64,000 nucleotides of DNA, taken from NCBI RefSeq assembly GCF_900129635.1, contig NZ_FSRB01000001.1, positions 2,457,501 to 2,521,500 of the forward strand. Reading direction: 5' to 3'. A program made the translations under genes and the position numbers. How positions within the stretch are numbered: position 1 is the stretch's first letter; each line of letters opens with the position of its first letter. Below the pieces are notes generated by a model, which was given only the letters and a program-made list of their open reading frames with translations, did not search any database and was not told where the DNA came from. This DNA comes from Singulisphaera sp. GP187. GTDB lineage: Bacteria; Planctomycetota; Planctomycetia; Isosphaerales; Isosphaeraceae. Below are positions 17,911 through 28,170 of the stretch, one piece after another.

Positions 17911-18801
17911 ATGAGGCTGGGACCGATGGTCGAGATCCCCTCCCCCGATGAAGAGAAAGAGAACGTCGACGTGGGTTGGCTGATGGAGGACGGACCGAAA
18001 CCGGCGTCCGGCAAGGCTGCATCCCCACCTCCACCCCCGATCGTGTCGGAAGGGTCGTACGAGATCGAGGGAGTCGACCCCCTGGAGGCCCAGGACGAAC
18101 CGGCGGCGATCGTGCCGCCGATTCCTTCGCCGGTCCCGAGACCGCGAAAGCCGCAAGCCGCGGACCAACCACCAACGCGCTCGACGGTGAAGCCGGGAAC
18201 GGTCGACGAAGTCTGGACTCGTTGGGCCGAATGGGGACCGGACATCATTCGCCTGGTCGCGGCCGCGGGCGTGCTCCTCGTGCTGCTCTACCTGGCACTC
18301 ACCTCGTTTTGGTTCACAACCGCGTTCTTGATTCTGGTCGGCGGTGGGGTCGTTCTCCTCCTGTTGGGCTACCCGCTCTTTATCACCATGGAACGCCCGA
18401 TCCGGATCACCCCCGAACAGGCGCTCAACGACTACTACGGCGCCCTGTCGCACAGCGTCCCGCACATCCGCCGGATGTGGTTGCTCCTCAGCTCAGAAGG
18501 TCGTTCCTCGCGATCGTTCCACTCGTTCAATGAATTCAATACGTACTGGAACGAAAAACTCAAATCACTGAAGTCGGCGAAGGGTGGGCGGTTCAACACC
18601 CTGCTGTTCTCGGTTCAGGATTTCAAATCCGAGAAGAGCGCGGGGCTGACGCACCTGGAAGCGAAGTTCACTCTGCAAGTCCAGGAGCGCGATCAAATGA
18701 CATCGCCGGGCCGAACCTTCCCGACGACGATTCGGCTGGTCAAAGGGCCGGACAAGATGTGGTATCTCGAAGACGGAACGATGCCCGAAGGCCGCGTCTG
18801 A
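17911..18801 (+). CDS. Two-TM protein with NTF2-like C-terminal domain, function unknown
   Basis: 296-residue membrane protein. The N-terminal 100 residues are acidic and Pro-rich (disordered), followed by two adjacent hydrophobic helices (about 112-132 and 134-157). A soluble C-terminal domain follows, starting ITPEQALNDYYGALSH, which looks NTF2-like. The upstream part of the open frame (from 17530) overlaps the FG-GAP gene and is not protein-like, so the start is put at 17911; 17926 (MVEIPSPDEEK) is an equally good choice. It follows the FG-GAP gene on the same strand. I do not recognise a named family. Confidence 0.75.
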   Translation: MRLGPMVEIPSPDEEKENVDVGWLMEDGPKPASGKAASPPPPPIVSEGSYEIEGVDPLEAQDEPAAIVPPIPSPVPRPRKPQAADQPPTRSTVKPGTVDEVWTRWAEWGPDIIRLVAAAGVLLVLLYLALTSFWFTTAFLILVGGGVVLLLLGYPLFITMERPIRITPEQALNDYYGALSHSVPHIRRMWLLLSSEGRSSRSFHSFNEFNTYWNEKLKSLKSAKGGRFNTLLFSVQDFKSEKSAGLTHLEAKFTLQVQERDQMTSPGRTFPTTIRLVKGPDKMWYLEDGTMPEGRV

Positions 18802-18865
18802 AGCAAACCTTTCGTCGCGAGCTCGACCCGTTTCTCTGAGACAGTCGCAAGGATACCGGGATCTC

Positions 18866-18888
18866 GTTCCCACGCTCTGCGTGGGAAC
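18866..18888. repeat. Perfect short palindrome (GTTCCCACGC-TCT-GCGTGGGAAC)
   Basis: 10-bp perfect arms with a 3-bp loop, between the convergent genes ending at 18801 and 19092. From general experience this sequence is dispersed in many bacterial genomes and gives rise to spurious 'RRAWERD' peptides. It may serve as a bidirectional terminator here, but no T-tract follows. Confidence 0.75.
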
Positions 18889-19008
18889 ACGTTTCTCCCG
18901 CGCATTTCGGCCTCCGGGGCAGACAGACGGCCCGGTTTCCTTGCGACAGACTCAATATGTCGAATATTTTCCAGGGGCTTGCGTCCCTGGGCTACGAACG
19001 GTTGCCCC

Positions 19009-19050
19009 TGCAGCCTACAAAACATGTGCATCACTTTTCTGATTTGCAAT
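19009..19050. repeat. Half copy of the dispersed repeat also found at 37750-37800
   Basis: ACATGTGCATCACTTTTCTG followed by ATTTGCAAT closely matches the reverse complement of 37751-37785 (ACATGCGTGCATTACTTTTC and on). Both copies lie in convergent junctions and next to a 'gcagcc...' segment, so they look like members of one dispersed repeat family. Confidence 0.65.
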
Positions 19051-19091
19051 CGCTCTGATCCAAGGGCGACGATCCTCTCATTCGAATGAGA

Positions 19092-20774
19092 TCACCCTCC
19101 GGCACCGGCACGCCACCAGCGCCAGCGGAACGCGAGATAGGTCACGCCAAAGAGCAGAAGACAGGCCGGCGGGTAGAGCAGAAGGAAGTTGGCCCAGACC
19201 GGTAACGGGAATCCCGGGATCATTTCCACCTTGATGGAGGGGGGAAGCGCCGGATTGTCGTTCGAGAAGCCGCTCGGCTTGATCGGCGTCATCGGGATGC
19301 TGAACGCCGCCGAATAGGGACTCGTCACGGTGAACGCCGCGAGCCGCTCCTCGGTGATCGACGAGAACCCTTGGAGATAGTAATTCAAGCCGACCGGGCC
19401 GACAAACAAGAGCAAGAGCGACATATACGTTAAAACGATCGCGACCGAGGTTTTCCGCGAGAGTGACGAGCAGAGGAGACCGATCGTCGTCGTCGCCAGG
19501 CAGGTCGTCGCGATGATGAGGAGGAAGACGATCAGAGTCCAGAACCGATCCCAAAGCTCTTGCAGTAAGAAGTAAGCGAGCAAGAGCTGCTCGGTCAGCA
19601 GGAAGGTCAGGACCGTCGACACCCGGAGCGCGGCCAGCAGCTTGGCCAAGACGATTCGGCCGGGGCCGAGCAACGTCGTCAGTAACAGGGCCAGAGTCTG
19701 TCGTTCGCGTTCCTGGGTGATGCTGCCGGCCGAGAACACCGGGCCGACCAGAAGGTTAAACGTGATGACATACGCCACGTAGTAGCCTGCCCGGTCCGAG
19801 CGAAGAAACAAGAGCGCGGCCATCAGCGGGATCGACAGCAGCATGCTGACCTGGATGACGACGCGGAGCATCAGCGTCCCTTGGCTGAAGATCTCGCTCC
19901 GGAGTTCCTTATCGAGGACCGGATTGGTCCCATCGGGCATCAGGTCGGTTCGTTTCGCGGGCGCGAACAGCTTGTCGGGAAAGAGGTCGCGATCGATCAC
20001 GACGCCGATGGCGTACTTCATCTCCTCCTCTTCGTCGACCACATCCTTCCCCTCGCTCCCCACGTCCGGGGGCCGGAGGAGCCGGCGATTGATCACGATC
20101 GCGACCACCGTCCAGGTGGCGAGACACCAAGGGGGGAGTACCGAGACCGTCATGAACGAGACGAACTCGCGGGCGCGGGGGTCGTTGGGATCGGTCCGTG
20201 TCAACGCCACGCAGAGGACCGCCAACGGGAGAATGACCAGGTAGCTCACCATCAGGGCCGAGCTGGTTCGTCCGAAGAAGCTCGAGGCGGCGACGCTCAA
20301 GAGGCCGAAGGTGCCGGCCGCCAGGATCAGGACCACGTAGGCGCGAGCGATCTCGGACAGAAGAATTCCGCCGAGTAAGAAACAGAGGATCATCAGCGGC
20401 AGGCTGGAGAGGATCAGGATGACCAGGTAGCTGAGCGAGCTCAGCAACTTGCCGGTGAGGATATTGATCGGCTTGAGCGGGCTGGCGAGCAGCATCTCAT
20501 AGGTCTTCCGCTCCTTCTCACCCGTGATGCTCCCGGCCGCGAACGTGGGTGCAACCAACGCCACGAGAAAGAACTGGCCGAGGAAAAAGAGCTCGAACAA
20601 GCGACGAGCCACCCCCGACCCCACCTGCCGCACCCCCGCCGAATCGGCCGGCCAGTAAAAATAGACCAAGGCGCCGAGGAAGAGCACGTAGATCAGTTGC
20701 AGCACGAACGCGCGGGGCGACCGCAGGTTGACGAGCAGCTCACGCGTCAGGACGGGATTATCGCGAAACAGCAT
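19092..20774 (-). CDS. ABC-2 type permease with two fused homologous halves
   Basis: 560-residue inner-membrane permease with about 12 hydrophobic helices. The two halves resemble each other. Residues 7-130 contain NPVLTRELLVNLRS, then AAGSITGEKERKTYEMLL and LTGKLLSSL. Residues about 285-410 contain NPVLDKELRSEIFS, then SAGSITQERERQTLALLL and LAKLLAAL. So it appears to be a tandem duplication of an ABC-2 half-transporter, and one chain may replace the usual dimer. It lies 55 bp downstream of its ATPase and is last in a three-gene operon. The exported substrate is unknown. Confidence 0.9.
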   Translation of the reverse strand: MLFRDNPVLTRELLVNLRSPRAFVLQLIYVLFLGALVYFYWPADSAGVRQVGSGVARRLFELFFLGQFFLVALVAPTFAAGSITGEKERKTYEMLLASPLKPINILTGKLLSSLSYLVILILSSLPLMILCFLLGGILLSEIARAYVVLILAAGTFGLLSVAASSFFGRTSSALMVSYLVILPLAVLCVALTRTDPNDPRAREFVSFMTVSVLPPWCLATWTVVAIVINRRLLRPPDVGSEGKDVVDEEEEMKYAIGVVIDRDLFPDKLFAPAKRTDLMPDGTNPVLDKELRSEIFSQGTLMLRVVIQVSMLLSIPLMAALLFLRSDRAGYYVAYVITFNLLVGPVFSAGSITQERERQTLALLLTTLLGPGRIVLAKLLAALRVSTVLTFLLTEQLLLAYFLLQELWDRFWTLIVFLLIIATTCLATTTIGLLCSSLSRKTSVAIVLTYMSLLLLFVGPVGLNYYLQGFSSITEERLAAFTVTSPYSAAFSIPMTPIKPSGFSNDNPALPPSIKVEMIPGFPLPVWANFLLLYPPACLLLFGVTYLAFRWRWWRAGAGG

Positions 20775-20829
20775 CGAAGATCGATCCCGGAGGTTCCGAA
20801 AGGTTCGCTACATCCGACGGGAAACCGCT

Positions 20830-21759
20830 CTAATTGACGATCCCCTTGGTAATCATCATGAAGACCTCTTCAAGACTCAGAGGTTCTTCGGCGAACGAGT
20901 TGACTTGAACTCCCTCACCGATCAAGCGCCCCAGGAGTCGCGCCATGTCTTCATCCTGCCCTTCAAATTCGGCGGTGAGCGTGTGGTCAAACAACTCCAC
21001 CGAGCGTACCCCTGGATCATCGCCCAGAATTGAGGCCGCGCGGGTCGTCGTCTCATCAAGGACGCGGACCTTGAGCACCCGGTGCGAGCGTAACTGACGC
21101 TGAATCTCCTGGATGCTCCCGGCCGCCAGCAGCTTGCCGCGTTCAATGATCCCGATCGACGTGCAAAAGTCGGCCAGCTCGGAAAGGATGTGGCTGGAGA
21201 CGAGAATCGTCTTCCCCATCCCTCGCAACTCATTGAGAAGCGCTTTCATCTCGAGCCGGGCCCGAGGGTCGAGCCCCGAGGCCGGCTCGTCGAGAATCAG
21301 AACCGGTGGGTCGTGGACCAGCGTCTTGGCCAAGCAGAGCCGCTGCTTCATCCCCTTGGAAAGACCGTTCACATAATCATCACGCTTGTGCGTAAGATCC
21401 AGCAGCTCGAGCACCTCACCGATGATCTTTTTCCGGAAAGTGTATGGGATTTCATAGGCAACGGCGAAGAAGTCAAGGAATTCCCAGACCTTCATGCCAT
21501 CATAAACACCGAAATCATCCGGCATGAACCCGATCACCCGACGCACAGCCATCGGATCGTTGACCACTGAGTGCCCACAGACGCGTCCCTCGCCCGAGGT
21601 CGGTCGGAGCAAGGTGGCGAGAAAGCGGATGGTCGTGCTCTTGCCGGCACCGTTGGGGCCGATGAATCCGAAGACTTCCCCCTTACCGATGGAGAAGCTC
21701 AAATCATCGACCGCCACGAAATCGCCGTAACGCTTGGTGAAGTTGATCACCTCGATCAT
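20830..21759 (-). CDS. ABC transporter ATP-binding protein
   Basis: 309-residue cytoplasmic ATPase. Walker A is GPNGAGKSTT (near residues 34-43), the signature is LSKGMKQRLCLAKTL, and Walker B is VLILDEPASGLD. The C-terminal extension of about 90 residues is typical of ATPases that partner ABC-2 permeases. An AGAAGGA ribosome site precedes the ATG. It starts 14 bp after the stop of the large membrane-protein gene and is followed by the permease. Confidence 0.95.
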   Translation of the reverse strand: MIEVINFTKRYGDFVAVDDLSFSIGKGEVFGFIGPNGAGKSTTIRFLATLLRPTSGEGRVCGHSVVNDPMAVRRVIGFMPDDFGVYDGMKVWEFLDFFAVAYEIPYTFRKKIIGEVLELLDLTHKRDDYVNGLSKGMKQRLCLAKTLVHDPPVLILDEPASGLDPRARLEMKALLNELRGMGKTILVSSHILSELADFCTSIGIIERGKLLAAGSIQEIQRQLRSHRVLKVRVLDETTTRAASILGDDPGVRSVELFDHTLTAEFEGQDEDMARLLGRLIGEGVQVNSFAEEPLSLEEVFMMITKGIVN

Positions 21760-21773
21760 TGACGATCCTTCTG

Positions 21774-24434
21774 CTAGCGGACGTTGGATGTTGGTGAAGC
21801 CTTCACCCCGCCGCGAGAAGGGGCTGGTGGCGCGGGGGCCTGTCGACGAACCGGAGGGCGCACAGGCCTGAGGGTCGGGGGAACGCCGCTCCCCAGAGCG
21901 GGCTCGTTGAAAGCAGGAACGGCTTGCGGTTGACCACTCGTCTGATCGGCGCGACGCGCCAGGTAATTGAACCGAGGACCCGCGGGCGCGGGAGGGGGAC
22001 CGTTTTCCAGGTGAACGACCACGGCAGTGAAGCCTCGATGCCGATCGACGGCGGGTTCGAACTTCTCACCCGCCATGACCTTAGGCGCCCAGGCCACCAG
22101 TCGAATTTCCCCTTGATCTTCGGGCCGATTCTCCGCGTAGGTCTGAAACGCTTCTAAAAAGGGGCGGGGATTGAGTTGCCCCTTAGCGAACGCGCGGGGC
22201 TTCGGAACCGGATTCGCCGTCAAGGCCACCGTGGCCCCCGGCATGATCGTCCCGAGGTACAGTGGCTTGCGGTCGTTCGAGCCGTTCACCTCGATCACGG
22301 TCGCATCTCTCAGTTCCAGGTTGGTTGCATTGACGATCCGCCGGCCCTCAGCGTCAGTCACCAGGGTGATTGCCCCCGGCAAGTTGACCAACTGCTCGGC
22401 ACGGAACAGCGAGAGACTGCGCGGCTGCACCTGAAACCCCTCGAGCGCGGGCACCGGCTGCGATTGCCAGCTCGAGGTGGTGATATCCTCGCCGCGGAGC
22501 GATCGACCATTATCCAGCGGCAAGGCCAGCGCGGTCGGGTCATTGGGGAAAGAGATGGTAAACCGAATCCGGCCCGTCGTGTACAACGAGGCGAACCGGC
22601 TGAGATGGGCGCGAGGATAGGCGCCGTAGGTTTCGAGGACATCAATTTCGTCGCAGGCCATGTCATAGCCCATGTCATAAGCCGCGGCGCGTTCCACCCC
22701 GATCGCGAACCCGAGCGACAACACGGGGACCACCACCCAGGCCCACTCGCGCCTGCCGAACACGTAGCGACAAATCAGCCAGTTCAGCGGCACCAGGGCG
22801 AGCACATAAGCCAAGATCACCTTGAGCACGAACCCGGAGCTCGGGATCGAGATCCCCGAAGCTTCCTCGAGCGCGTCGCGGCTCATCTTCGGTAGAGCCG
22901 AGGAGTCCACCCATTCGGCGACGGCGGACGCGGCATTCGCGGCGTACTCTGCGTACGGATCGTTCGCTGTCGTCCCTGCCGTCTCGTCCAAGAGTACCTT
23001 CGGCCCCGACAGCACGAGGGGCCTCGGGAGCGACGCTCCGAGGTCTCGGCTGAGGATCCGGAACCAGCTCAGGTCGGGTCCGACGAGCGAAGCGAACTTG
23101 GCCGATTCAACGGTCCGTCCGTTCCAGCCTCCCCACGAGGCCACATTGTCCTCCGGGCGGCGGAGGATGACACGACGCACGAACGTATCGAGCCCCGGCC
23201 ACGCGGCCAGTGCCGGGTCGGTCGGATTGAGCGCCAGCATCAGGATTCGACCCCGGCCCACGCGTTGTTCCACACCGAGGATTCGCTCGCTCGACTCTCC
23301 CAGGCGAACTGTCGAGGCGCCTGGATTCGGGCGCAGCCCCGCGAGATAGACGGGCCGGTTCGAGGCGGGATGAATCGGCTCCGGGGCCATGTAGGCATGC
23401 TGACGGCCGGGCACGTAAGCGTCGTCCTCGGGCGCGGCGATGGGATCTTCGCGCACCGCGTAGGGAATGACCGGGCGAAACGCGTCCGACAACGGTTTCA
23501 AATCGGCTTCGTTCAACAGGTCACTTTCGCCCGAGAGTGTGGCCGGCAGGTAAGGGCCGAGGAAGCTATCCCCGAGCGCCGCGAACGAAGGCCTGGCGCC
23601 GCCGATCAGGATCAATTGACCACCCCAGTGAAGCCAATCAAGCATCGCTTGTTGTTGCGCGGGGGAGAGTCGCTCGGCGGGCAATCCGTCCCAGATCACG
23701 TGGCTCACAGTGGTCCAGGTGAGCGGGTGCGGCGAGAGCGGGAATGTGCCGCTCTCCATCGGCAAGACCATCCGGTAGTAGCGTTGCTTGTCGAAAGCCT
23801 GCGTATCTTCTCGATCGGCCGACAGCGGCGCCATCGCCTGAAATTGGCTCCAGCGCGCATACAGGTCGGTCTCGTCTTTACTCAGCACCAGGATCAACAT
23901 CTGGAACGGTTCGAGCACCCTGAGGTTTGCCTGCCAGATCTCGTCGGCCCGGATCGCCTCGGGCCTGGTCAATTCCAGACCAATCTCCTTGGGAATACGC
24001 GGCATCAGAATCTGCAGGCCGAGTTTCGTGCGCTGTTCCTTGAGCAACCGGACCTCGCGCCGATAGACCACCTCTTGGGGCGCTTCGACCGCAAGTTGTC
24101 CCTCGCGGGGCATGCCGAGCATCCGGACGGGCGAAGTATGGAGCATGCCGACGTAATCGTCGTAGTTCGCGCGCATCTCGAGGGAGAGGGTGCTCCAGTG
24201 GTTCGCCTTGACGAACGGCAGGATGTCGAACGGTGCGATCTGGGACCGGAAGAGTTCGAGGGGCGGCCTTGTCTTGTCCTTCTCGAGCTTGGCCTTCAGA
24301 CTCTCGGGATCGGTCAAGATTTTGAGCCGTTCCTCGGCAGTCGGCAGTTGCGCCCAGGCCGACGTTCCCACCAGAAGCCCGACAAGAGTCAGGGCTTGGG
24401 ACAGACGTCGAACGACGGAAGTCGGATGATTCAC
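21774..24434 (-). CDS. Large membrane-anchored protein with GATase1-like fold, ABC-operon partner
   Basis: 886-residue exported/membrane protein. The GTG start at 24434 is preferred to the TTG at 24476 because CAGGGA lies at good distance and the signal peptide (RRLSQALTLVGLLVGTSAWAQ) starts close by. The region 240-300 (AMLDWLHWGGQLILIGGARP) resembles the glutamine-amidotransferase-like or GldG-type domain found with ABC-2 exporters. Two hydrophobic helices around residue 540-600 (FVLKVILAYVLALVPLNWLI) are followed by a beta-rich soluble part. The Pro-rich tail is probably disordered. It is the first gene of the operon with the ATPase and permease. Role unknown. Confidence 0.75.
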   Translation of the reverse strand: MNHPTSVVRRLSQALTLVGLLVGTSAWAQLPTAEERLKILTDPESLKAKLEKDKTRPPLELFRSQIAPFDILPFVKANHWSTLSLEMRANYDDYVGMLHTSPVRMLGMPREGQLAVEAPQEVVYRREVRLLKEQRTKLGLQILMPRIPKEIGLELTRPEAIRADEIWQANLRVLEPFQMLILVLSKDETDLYARWSQFQAMAPLSADREDTQAFDKQRYYRMVLPMESGTFPLSPHPLTWTTVSHVIWDGLPAERLSPAQQQAMLDWLHWGGQLILIGGARPSFAALGDSFLGPYLPATLSGESDLLNEADLKPLSDAFRPVIPYAVREDPIAAPEDDAYVPGRQHAYMAPEPIHPASNRPVYLAGLRPNPGASTVRLGESSERILGVEQRVGRGRILMLALNPTDPALAAWPGLDTFVRRVILRRPEDNVASWGGWNGRTVESAKFASLVGPDLSWFRILSRDLGASLPRPLVLSGPKVLLDETAGTTANDPYAEYAANAASAVAEWVDSSALPKMSRDALEEASGISIPSSGFVLKVILAYVLALVPLNWLICRYVFGRREWAWVVVPVLSLGFAIGVERAAAYDMGYDMACDEIDVLETYGAYPRAHLSRFASLYTTGRIRFTISFPNDPTALALPLDNGRSLRGEDITTSSWQSQPVPALEGFQVQPRSLSLFRAEQLVNLPGAITLVTDAEGRRIVNATNLELRDATVIEVNGSNDRKPLYLGTIMPGATVALTANPVPKPRAFAKGQLNPRPFLEAFQTYAENRPEDQGEIRLVAWAPKVMAGEKFEPAVDRHRGFTAVVVHLENGPPPAPAGPRFNYLARRADQTSGQPQAVPAFNEPALGSGVPPTLRPVRPPVRRQAPAPPAPSRGGVKASPTSNVR

Positions 24435-24656
24435 GTTGAGCGATCCCTGATTCGCCTCGAGTGGTTTCCGAGGCAACCCGATCCTGAAGTGAGCAAGTCG
24501 ATTGCGTCGAGGTTGAGTGTAACCCGAACCTTCTAGGTCGGGAAGTGCCCGTCGGCCAACTTGCGACTCTTTCCCTCGAGGCTGTAGGCTGAGGGAATGA
24601 CGTCGGATTCGTCCGTGAAGGTCGCTGGTCGCGTCGTTTTAAGGAGAGCTTGGGGA

Positions 24657-27500
24657 ATGACGGATCGTCCCAACCGCGCGAAGTCGGATTCAACCTGGGT
24701 CGATCGGATCCGCGTTCAAGGCGCGCGGGTCCACAACCTCCGGAACATCGATATCGATCTGCCACGCGACCGGCTCGTGGTCTTGACGGGGGTGAGCGGC
24801 TCGGGGAAAAGCTCTCTGGCATTCGACACCCTCTACGCCGAGGGACAGCGGCGGTACATCGAAAGCCTCACCAGCTTCGCGCGCCAGTTTCTCGATCAGC
24901 TGGAGCGGCCCGACGTCGACCTGATCGAGGGCCTCCCGCCGACCGTCTCGATCGACCAGCGCTCCGGCGCGGTGAATCCTCGAAGCACCGTCGCCACGCT
25001 CACCGAGATCCACGACTATTTTCGCCTGCTCTATGCGCGCACCGGCATCCCGCACTGCCCTGGCTGCGGGCAAGCGATCCGCCGCCAGACCCCGGAGCAG
25101 ATGGTTGCAGGAGTCCTCGCCATGCGCGAGGGTCGAAAAGTCCTGGTGCTTGCCCCTTTGGTCCGGGGCCGCAAAGGCGAGCATCGCGAAGCCTTCGAGG
25201 CGATCCGCAGAGCGGGCTTGCTTCGCGCGCGGGTCGACGGCCTGATCGTCGAAATGACGGAAGACCCGCCCAAGCTCGCGAGGAACCGCACTCACCACAT
25301 TGAGGCGGTCGTCGATCGGCTCGTGGTTCGCGAGGGGATCCGGCCGAGGCTTGCCGAGAGCATCGACCTCGCCCTCAAGCTCGGTGAGGGCACCGTCATC
25401 CTTTCCGCTCAGACCGACGAGGCGTGGGACGACCTCGTGCTCAGCGTCAAATACGCCTGCCCGTCATGCGGCACCGGGTTCGAGGAACTCGAGCCGCGCA
25501 CCTTCAGCTTCAACAGCCCCCACGGCGCCTGTCCCACCTGCAACGGTCTGGGAACCCTCTCGGCCTTCGACCCCGAGCTCGTCGTGCCCGACCGCTCCCA
25601 GTCCCTTGCTGAGGGGGCGATCGCACCTTGGAGGGGCCTTCGCTCCGGTGCTCAGGACGATTTCCTCCTGGATCCAGGACTCGCCGTCCTGCTCAAACGA
25701 AGTCGGCTGACCCACAACACTCCACTCGCCGGCTGGTCGGAGAAGACCTATCGCAAGTTCTTCGCCGGTGATCCCGAGTTGGAATACGCCGGCCTGACCG
25801 CGGTGCTCGAGCTCGAGTTCGCCGCGGCGAAAACCGAGGCACGCCGGACCGCGCTCGGGCACTTCCGCGATCAGACCCCCTGCCCCGACTGCGAAGGGGC
25901 CCGGCTCCGTCCCGAGGCCCGAGCCGTGACCGTGGGCGGTCTTACGATTCATGAGCTCTTGACTCGCCCGCTCCCGGAGACTCGTGCGTTCATCGCCAAT
26001 CTCCAATTCGAGCCGGGGCTGCGGCCGATCGGACTTCCCCTCGTGCCGGAAATCATCAACCGGATCGAGTTTCTCGAGCGCGTGGGACTCGGCTATCTGA
26101 CCCTGGCACGTGGATCCGACACTCTCTCCGGCGGCGAGCTCCAACGGGTCCGGCTCGCCACTCAGATCGGCTCGGGACTGGTGGGCGTCTGCTACATCCT
26201 CGACGAACCGACGGCCGGGCTTCATCCCCGCGATACCGGAAAACTGCTGGCGAGTCTGGAACAACTCCGCGACCAGGGGAACAGCCTCGTCGTCGTCGAG
26301 CATGATGAGGCCACGATCCGGGCAGCCGACTGGCTGATCGACCTGGGGCCGGGCGCGGGGCCGGAAGGAGGGCAAATCGTCGCGACCGGACCTCCTGATG
26401 CCCTCGTCGTTGTGGGCCAGTCGGCGACGGCCGACTACCTGCGCCGCGCGGTCGCGAGCACAGTCCCCGACGCCCGGCGGCTCGCACGGAGCCCAGGGTC
26501 GATCGAGGTTGTGGGGGCGACGGATCGGAACCTCAAGGGGGTGGATGCCCGGTTCCCCCTCGGCACGCTCATCGGCGTTTCCGGGGTCAGCGGGTCGGGC
26601 AAGAGCACCTTGGTCAACGACGTGCTCGGCCGCGGTTTGCGTCGCGCGCTCGGAACCGGAGGGCCGAAACCAGGGGCTCATCAACGAATCGACGGATTGG
26701 GTTCCGTCGACAAGTTGGTTGAGATCGACCAGGCGCCGATCGGCCGTGGCCCGCGATCGACTCCGGCAACCTATACCGGTGTCTTCGACGAGATTCGCAA
26801 GGTTTTCGCCCGGACCCGCGAGGCCAAGATTCGTGGTTATCCCGCCAGCCGGTTCAGCTTCAACGTAAAAGGGGGCCGTTGCGAGGGGTGCCAGGGTCAA
26901 GGAGTCCGCAAGATCGAAATGAACTTCCTTCCCGACATGTTCGTCACTTGCGACGCGTGCGGGGGGCAGCGATACAACCGGCAGACCCTCGAAGTCCGTT
27001 TCAAGGGCCTCTCGATCGGCGATGTGCTCGACCTGCGGGTCGATGCGGCCCTCGACGTCTTCGACGCCCAGCCCAAGGTCCGCCCCGGGATCGCGGCGTT
27101 GCATGAAGCCGGGCTCGGCTACGTGACCCTCGGCCAGTCGAGCGCGACCCTCTCGGGCGGCGAAGCCCAGCGTGTGAAACTCGCCGCCGAGCTTGGCCGC
27201 CCCGCATCGGGCCGGACCTTCTACATCCTCGACGAGCCGACGACCGGGCTCCACTTCGCCGACGTCGACCGCCTCCTCAAAGTTTTGCACCGGCTCGCCG
27301 ACCTCGGAAACACCCTCGTCGTAATCGAGCACAACATCGACGTCATCAAGACCGCCGACTGGGTGATCGACCTGGGACCGGAAGGGGGCGACGGCGGCGG
27401 CCGGATCGTCGCCATGGGGACTCCGAACGACGTGGCCGAATCGCGTGAGAGTCACACCGGCCATTACCTCCGCGAACGGCTCGGCCTTCCCCCAGGCTAG
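24657..27500 (+). CDS. uvrA: Excinuclease ABC subunit A (UvrA)
   Basis: Damage-recognition ATPase of nucleotide excision repair, about 947 residues, cytoplasmic. Two ABC ATPase halves are visible: Walker [10 protein letters not shown] (45-53) with signature [15 protein letters not shown], and [10 protein letters not shown] with [15 protein letters not shown]. Zinc-finger cysteines occur as CPSCG with CPTC, and CEGC with CDACGG. A first ATG at 24597 (with GAGGGA directly before it) gives 20 extra residues. The 24657 start is preferred because AAGGAG lies 10 bp upstream and the family N-terminus follows soon after. It is transcribed divergently from the ABC operon. Confidence 0.95.
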   Translation: MTDRPNRAKSDSTWVDRIRVQGARVHNLRNIDIDLPRDRLVVLTGVSGSGKSSLAFDTLYAEGQRRYIESLTSFARQFLDQLERPDVDLIEGLPPTVSIDQRSGAVNPRSTVATLTEIHDYFRLLYARTGIPHCPGCGQAIRRQTPEQMVAGVLAMREGRKVLVLAPLVRGRKGEHREAFEAIRRAGLLRARVDGLIVEMTEDPPKLARNRTHHIEAVVDRLVVREGIRPRLAESIDLALKLGEGTVILSAQTDEAWDDLVLSVKYACPSCGTGFEELEPRTFSFNSPHGACPTCNGLGTLSAFDPELVVPDRSQSLAEGAIAPWRGLRSGAQDDFLLDPGLAVLLKRSRLTHNTPLAGWSEKTYRKFFAGDPELEYAGLTAVLELEFAAAKTEARRTALGHFRDQTPCPDCEGARLRPEARAVTVGGLTIHELLTRPLPETRAFIANLQFEPGLRPIGLPLVPEIINRIEFLERVGLGYLTLARGSDTLSGGELQRVRLATQIGSGLVGVCYILDEPTAGLHPRDTGKLLASLEQLRDQGNSLVVVEHDEATIRAADWLIDLGPGAGPEGGQIVATGPPDALVVVGQSATADYLRRAVASTVPDARRLARSPGSIEVVGATDRNLKGVDARFPLGTLIGVSGVSGSGKSTLVNDVLGRGLRRALGTGGPKPGAHQRIDGLGSVDKLVEIDQAPIGRGPRSTPATYTGVFDEIRKVFARTREAKIRGYPASRFSFNVKGGRCEGCQGQGVRKIEMNFLPDMFVTCDACGGQRYNRQTLEVRFKGLSIGDVLDLRVDAALDVFDAQPKVRPGIAALHEAGLGYVTLGQSSATLSGGEAQRVKLAAELGRPASGRTFYILDEPTTGLHFADVDRLLKVLHRLADLGNTLVVIEHNIDVIKTADWVIDLGPEGGDGGGRIVAMGTPNDVAESRESHTGHYLRERLGLPPG

Positions 27501-27731
27501 GCGCGGGAACGGGTCGGGGAAGCCGGGCAACTCCCCTCTAACCAAAAAAACCGTACTCCCGGTCGTTGGAATTCAGCCCGGTTTCCCGAGCGATGATCGA
27601 CCCGCCCAAGAGGCTTTCCCAGCGATGGGAAGGCCCCGCGAGCAAACTCGTGCTGTCCACGGGACACGATCGAAGTCCCCCGAAAATCCCCGGTTCGAGC
27701 CATAAAATGGGCCGACCCAGAATTCTGATGA

Positions 27732-27759
27732 TTGACGAATGGGCGCCGTTGTCTATGAT
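27732..27759 (+). promoter_or_regulatory. Sigma70-like promoter for the TetR/RND efflux cluster
   Basis: TTGACG (27732-27737), a 16-bp spacer, then TATGAT (27754-27759). Both boxes are one mismatch from consensus. Transcription would start near 27766, immediately before or within the palindromic operator. The nearest + strand gene is the TetR regulator at 28171, followed by the efflux genes. Confidence 0.65.
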
Positions 27760-27768
27760 TTTTACACA

Positions 27769-27784
27769 GACTGACTGGTCAGTC
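27769..27784. promoter_or_regulatory. Palindromic operator, probably bound by the TetR regulator
   Basis: GACTGA-CTGG-TCAGTC is a perfect inverted repeat with 6-bp arms and a 4-bp centre. It lies about 10 bp after the -10 box, over the predicted start site. TetR-family dimers bind such palindromes, so occupancy would block transcription. The likely ligand-responsive repressor is the gene at 28171, giving autoregulation and control of the efflux genes. Confidence 0.65.
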
Positions 27785-28170
27785 CGCAACCTGAACCTGA
27801 TTCAACCCCGCCTCGTCGTGCTGATCCGGTGATGGTCTCTCGCAAGGCTCCGTGGGATGCGAGGCGACTTGTTTCCGATTGATCTCGGAAGTGAGTGAGC
27901 GACTGTTCGAGAATCCGTCCTGCCAACGGCCGCTCGCGATCCCCCCGCCGGGACGGCCCGCGTCGAATTGCTCCTCCCCCCCTTTGATTCCGGCTGAATC
28001 ACGATGGCAATTCGTGGCTCTTGGGGAAAACGTCAAGCCGACCGTGGGATCGTATAACGTGACCTGTCCTGAGGGGATGTGACCTGGGCTCGGCCCGAGT
28101 CGATCCCGTCGATCTTCCATGAGGGGGCTGAACGCAAAACCGAGTCCGTTCATGACGCGGAGCCATTGCC

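Larger units (their letters stand above)
27501..28170. other. 670-bp leader region of the efflux cluster
   Basis: No convincing gene. It contains the promoter and operator listed separately near 27732-27784. About 385 bp of transcribed leader would precede the TetR start. I see no clear small ORF with a ribosome site, nor a strong terminator after uvrA. Confidence 0.5.

Noticed and set aside
18866-18888. CRISPR repeat or intrinsic terminator
   Set aside because: Single copy without spacers and without a following T-run. It is listed as a dispersed palindrome.
25464-27545. 693-residue open frame antisense to uvrA
   Set aside because: Opposite strand of a clear UvrA gene. The translation is Glu/Gly/Asp/Arg-biased without domains, as expected for a GC-rich shadow.
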